Shown here: piece by piece, positions 43,219 through 45,800 of the stretch
Position numbering within the stretch: the first letter of the stretch is position 1
Layout: every line of letters begins with the position of its first letter
Assembly (NCBI GenBank): GCA_005518205.2
Contig: RFFC02000049.1
Location: forward strand, 1-45,800
DNA from: Hormoscilla sp. GUM202
GTDB taxonomy: Bacteria; Cyanobacteriota; Cyanobacteriia; Cyanobacteriales; Desertifilaceae
Length of the DNA: 45,800 nt
Direction of reading: 5' to 3'
The notes under the pieces: model-generated
Told to the model about the DNA's origin: nothing
The model's database searches: none
What the model saw: only the letters and a program-made list of their open reading frames with translations
Program-made: the position numbers and the translations under genes

Positions 43219-44817
43219 GTGAACAAGTCCGTATTTGCCCAGGAACGTCTCATATTTACCCCGGTAACCCCGGACCCTGATGCCATACCCGCGATCTATG
43301 CTTTCCCGAACGAGTACAGCGTGGGCATCACGAGCCTGGGATATCAAGTAATCTGGGCAATGTTGGCAATGCGCCCCGACCTACAAGTAGCCCGTCTATT
43401 CACGGATGCTAGGGAACCATTGCCCTCGGCACCGGAATTAGTCGGCTTCTCCCTGTCCTGGGAGTTGGATTATGCGAATATCCTCAATTTGCTGGAATTC
43501 CTGGATATTCCCTTACGTGCCGCCCGACGGGACGATCGCCATCCCTTGGTCTTCGGTGGCGGACCGGTATTAACCGCCAATCCCGAACCCTTTGCCGATT
43601 TCTTTGATATCATCTTGCTGGGAGATGGAGAAAACCTGCTGCCCAATTTTATCGACGCTTACAAGCAAGTCCGCTATTGTGACAGACTCTCACAGTTGCA
43701 CCAGCTAGCACGGGTCCCAGGAGTCTACGTTCCCAGTCTCTATCAGGTAGTTTACACCCATGTTAAAGGCCCGATCGCCTCTATCAGTCCGGTCAGCAAA
43801 GAAGTTCCGGCCCAGGTGGAAAAGCAGACCTACCGAAGCAATACCCTCTCGGCCTCAACGGTGGTAACAGAGAAGGCAGTCTGGGAAAACATCTATATGG
43901 TAGAAGTAGTTCGCAGCTGTCCGGAGATGTGCCGTTTTTGCCTAGCGAGTTATCTTACCTTGCCCTTCCGGACAGCAAGTATCACCGGTTCCTTGCTGCC
44001 CGCGATCGCGAAAGGATTAGCAGTAACGAACCGACTGGGGTTACTCGGACCATCTGTCACCCAGCATCCCGAATTTGAGGAATTACTAGATTATCTAACT
44101 CAGCCCGCATATGACAACCTGAGATTGAGTATTGCCTCAGTGCGGGCCAATACCGTAACCGAGAAGTTAGCCCAAACCCTAGGGAAACGGCATACAGGTT
44201 CCATAACTATTGCCGTAGAAACGGGTTCGGCAAGACTGCGGGAAATCATCAACAAAAAGCTAGAGCAAGCAGAGATCGTCCAAGCGGCATCAAATGCCCA
44301 AGCGGGGGGATTAAAAGGGATGAAGGTTTATGGCATGGTCGGGATCCCGGGGGAGGAACCCGCAGATGTCGAAGCAACCATCCAGATGATGTCGGAGATT
44401 AAAAAAGCAGTACCAGGGTTGCGCTTAACCTTAGGATGCAGTACCTTTGTCCCCAAGGCCCATACGCCCTTTCAGTGGTTGGGAGTCAATATGGAAGCCA
44501 AAAAACGACTGCAATTATTGCAGAAAGAATTGGGACGCCTGTCCATTGAGTTCCGTCCCGAGAGTTATAATTGGTCTGTCATCCAGGCCCTGATGGCCAG
44601 GGGCGATCGGCGTCTATCCCATCTGCTAGAATTAACCAGAGAATATGGAGATTCCCTGGGTGCTTACCGCCGGGCCTTCAAGGAATTGCGAGGCCAACTG
44701 CCAGATTTAGAATACTACGTCCATAGCAACTGGGATTTAGCACAAATCTTACCCTGGCATCACCTGCAAGGACCGCTACCCTTAGCAACATTACAGAAGC
44801 ATCTAACTATACTTTGA
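43219..44817 (+). CDS. B12-binding domain radical SAM protein
   Basis: 532 aa from GTG 43219. The N-terminal B12-binding-like region (about 10-190) has FPNEYSVGITSLGYQVIWAM, LVFGGGPVLTANPEPFADFF and DIILLGDGENLLPNF. The radical SAM core has SCPEMCRFCLASYLTLPFRT (the CxxxCxxC 4Fe-4S motif near residue 237), AVETGSARLREIINKKL and YGMVGIPGEEPADVEATIQM. The protein should make 5'-deoxyadenosyl radicals; the substrate is unknown. Length and ending are those expected for the stand-alone cyanobacterial form. No partner gene is adjacent. Confidence 0.92.
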   Translation: MNKSVFAQERLIFTPVTPDPDAIPAIYAFPNEYSVGITSLGYQVIWAMLAMRPDLQVARLFTDAREPLPSAPELVGFSLSWELDYANILNLLEFLDIPLRAARRDDRHPLVFGGGPVLTANPEPFADFFDIILLGDGENLLPNFIDAYKQVRYCDRLSQLHQLARVPGVYVPSLYQVVYTHVKGPIASISPVSKEVPAQVEKQTYRSNTLSASTVVTEKAVWENIYMVEVVRSCPEMCRFCLASYLTLPFRTASITGSLLPAIAKGLAVTNRLGLLGPSVTQHPEFEELLDYLTQPAYDNLRLSIASVRANTVTEKLAQTLGKRHTGSITIAVETGSARLREIINKKLEQAEIVQAASNAQAGGLKGMKVYGMVGIPGEEPADVEATIQMMSEIKKAVPGLRLTLGCSTFVPKAHTPFQWLGVNMEAKKRLQLLQKELGRLSIEFRPESYNWSVIQALMARGDRRLSHLLELTREYGDSLGAYRRAFKELRGQLPDLEYYVHSNWDLAQILPWHHLQGPLPLATLQKHLTIL

Positions 44818-44930
44818 TAGGGATCGACTTGCGCTTTTGTCAGAGTTTAGTTACAATAGAGAGTTGATAACATCTGTAACAAGGATTAACATATTATTCA
44901 CTGTCGAGGAAAAAAACAACTGAATCATTT

Positions 44931-45345
44931 ATCATCCCGTCGTTGTGCAACGCCGAAATAGCTAAACTCGGTGGCGTAAGCCCAAATACAATGCGGGATT
45001 ATTTTAAGGAATATTTGACAGGTGGCCTCGAAAAAGTAGCTCAGTTCAATCCACATAAAAATAAAAGTGAATTAATGAAGTTTGAAAAACTTATTAGAGA
45101 AGAATTTGAAATTTGAAAAACAGCCCCCGGCAAGCTTAAAAGATGCCGCAGTAAAAATTGAAGAATTAACCGGGATTAAACGTAGCACAACCCAAGTCAG
45201 AAATTTTCTGGATAGGAATGCGTTTTAGAAAGGTAGGAAAGATACCTTTGATAGCCGACCCAAATATTCAAAAAGAATATCAAGAAAAAATACTATAACC
45301 TAGACTGTCATTGGCTCGTGATGGTCATGCATTTGTTGATAGAAC
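44931..45345 (+). pseudogene. Winged-helix (IS630-like) transposase remnant
   Basis: Starts directly after a solitary MITE end (44931-44954). Reads AEIAKLGGVSPNTMRDYFKE, then FEKLIREEFE, a frame change, KQPPASLKDAAVKIEELTGI, RSTTQVRNFLDRN, another change, and RFRKVGKIPLIADPNIQKEY, LARDGHAFVDRTDG. This is the helix-turn-helix half of an IS630-type transposase, as in elements with LTGIKRS-type motifs. The catalytic domain is absent. Confidence 0.75.
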
Positions 45346-45461
45346 GGATGGGTGCGATCATATTGTAGGGGCGAAGTATTCGCACAAAAGGGGGAACACA
45401 GCCAGGGAAAATGCATCTAAATTTTCTTGACAAAAAACTGATATTATGCGGCGATGATAAT

Positions 45462-45490
45462 TTGACAAAATTTTAACAATCTGGTATAAT
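45462..45490 (+). promoter_or_regulatory. Perfect sigma-70 consensus promoter
   Basis: TTGACA (45462-45467), spacer of exactly 17 nt, TATAAT (45485-45490). A second TATAAT lies at 45539-45544 without a good -35. No protein gene follows within 300 bp, so the transcript may be non-coding or the gene may lie beyond the window. Confidence 0.7.
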
Positions 45491-45753
45491 TATAGCCGGG
45501 AGGTCAAATTACTTAAAAATGTGGTAAACTTTGTGTGATATAATGGAAGCACCAATTGAACGGAGATCGATCGGAGATCCTATGGAACTATTAGGGGTCT
45601 CCCTGGAAATCGCTTCCCAACCCTCCGATACAAGCATCAACAAAACCACACAACCCTATATGTGGGCGTGCGAGACGTTCGGGTGTAAACAGTGCAGATA
45701 TTACCTGTGACAGCCCAAGCTATCTCCATTAGCTAGCAAACTATGTAATCATT

Positions 45754-45779
45754 GGAGGTTCGAATCCTTCCCTCTCGAT
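45754..45779 (+). other. tRNA-like T-arm and acceptor 3' strand
   Basis: GGAGG TTCGAAT CCTTC forms a 5-bp stem with the 7-nt loop of tRNA T-arms, followed by CCTCTCG A as an acceptor-like 3' strand. No matching 5' acceptor strand (CGAGAGG) and no convincing D or anticodon arm precede it within 100 nt. It may be a tRNA fragment or an integration scar. Confidence 0.35.
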
Positions 45780-45800
45780 ACAGGAGGTACACCGGTCCTA

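Larger units (their letters stand above)
44818..45800. other. Intergenic tail: transposase remnant, promoter, tRNA-like arm
   Basis: Apart from the parts listed separately, 45361-45400 has a GGGGCGAAGTATTCGC dispersed repeat. 45490-45750 has no open frame of note but follows a consensus promoter, so an RNA gene is possible. Confidence 0.5.

Noticed and set aside
45680-45779. Complete tRNA gene at the right end
   Set aside because: Only the T-arm and acceptor 3' strand fit; the 5' acceptor strand and a valid anticodon loop are missing.

Overview
The window looks like part of a filamentous cyanobacterial chromosome (Oscillatoria/Microcoleus/Planktothrix-like). The reasons are the very frequent HIP1 octamer GCGATCGC, a Ycf35/DUF2997/ferredoxin cluster, a pilB-pilT-pilC cluster, tandem DUF29 genes, and the GAGGTTTGTAGTGAGGAC-type and AGAAACCCGGTTTCT-type dispersed repeats common in that group. 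I did not compute composition or run any search, so the taxonomy is inference.

Layout. 1-2400: short tandem repeats, then a membrane-anchored coiled-coil protein with a GrpE-like tail. 2417-4190: an AraC/Ogt-type DNA-repair gene and a frameshifted small coiled-coil gene. 4190-8094: a VIT/von Willebrand A surface protein with a broken leader, an IS5 transposase remnant split by a MITE and followed by a 21-bp tandem array, and a frameshifted methyltransferase. 8152-13179: an ADP-ribosylglycohydrolase, a small basic/acidic gene pair and mutS2. 13458-19026: treY and treZ (trehalose from glycogen or maltodextrin), separated by 850 bp of repeats. 19337-23517: a TonB-like membrane protein, the DUF2997-Ycf35-ferredoxin cluster and a saccharopine-dehydrogenase-like oxidoreductase. 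23664-24953: a small gene broken by a degenerate group II intron and a 23-bp repeat. 25000-29748: the type IV pilus motor genes pilB-pilT-pilC. 30755-36377: the chaperone/ribosome operon grpE-dnaK-dnaJ-tusA-like-rsgA. 36391-42867: an accessory region with two DUF29 genes, hicBA, a mazF-type toxin split by an apparently intact IS630 element, and duplicated broken DUF433/PIN-like modules. 43219-44817: a B12-binding radical SAM protein. 44818-45800: a transposase remnant, a consensus promoter and a tRNA-like T-arm.

The main theme is tiny repeats acting inside and between genes. A 23-bp repeat is inserted twice in tandem (46 bp) in dnaK and shifts its frame; deleting exactly 46 bp restores a 650-codon gene. 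The same 23-bp unit breaks a second gene. A different 24-bp repeat lies in frame in three other genes. A 53-bp hairpin with a near-invariant 19-nt tip and varying but paired stems occurs four times, once inside the VIT leader. An in-frame palindrome of about 67 bp sits inside the saccharopine-dehydrogenase-like gene, and MITE-like elements of about 106 bp sit in both intergenic gaps of grpE-dnaK-dnaJ.

Several genes also carry single-base frameshifts. In three of them the reconstructed lengths are exact multiples of three. Those could be real decay or homopolymer sequencing errors; the repeat insertions cannot be explained that way.
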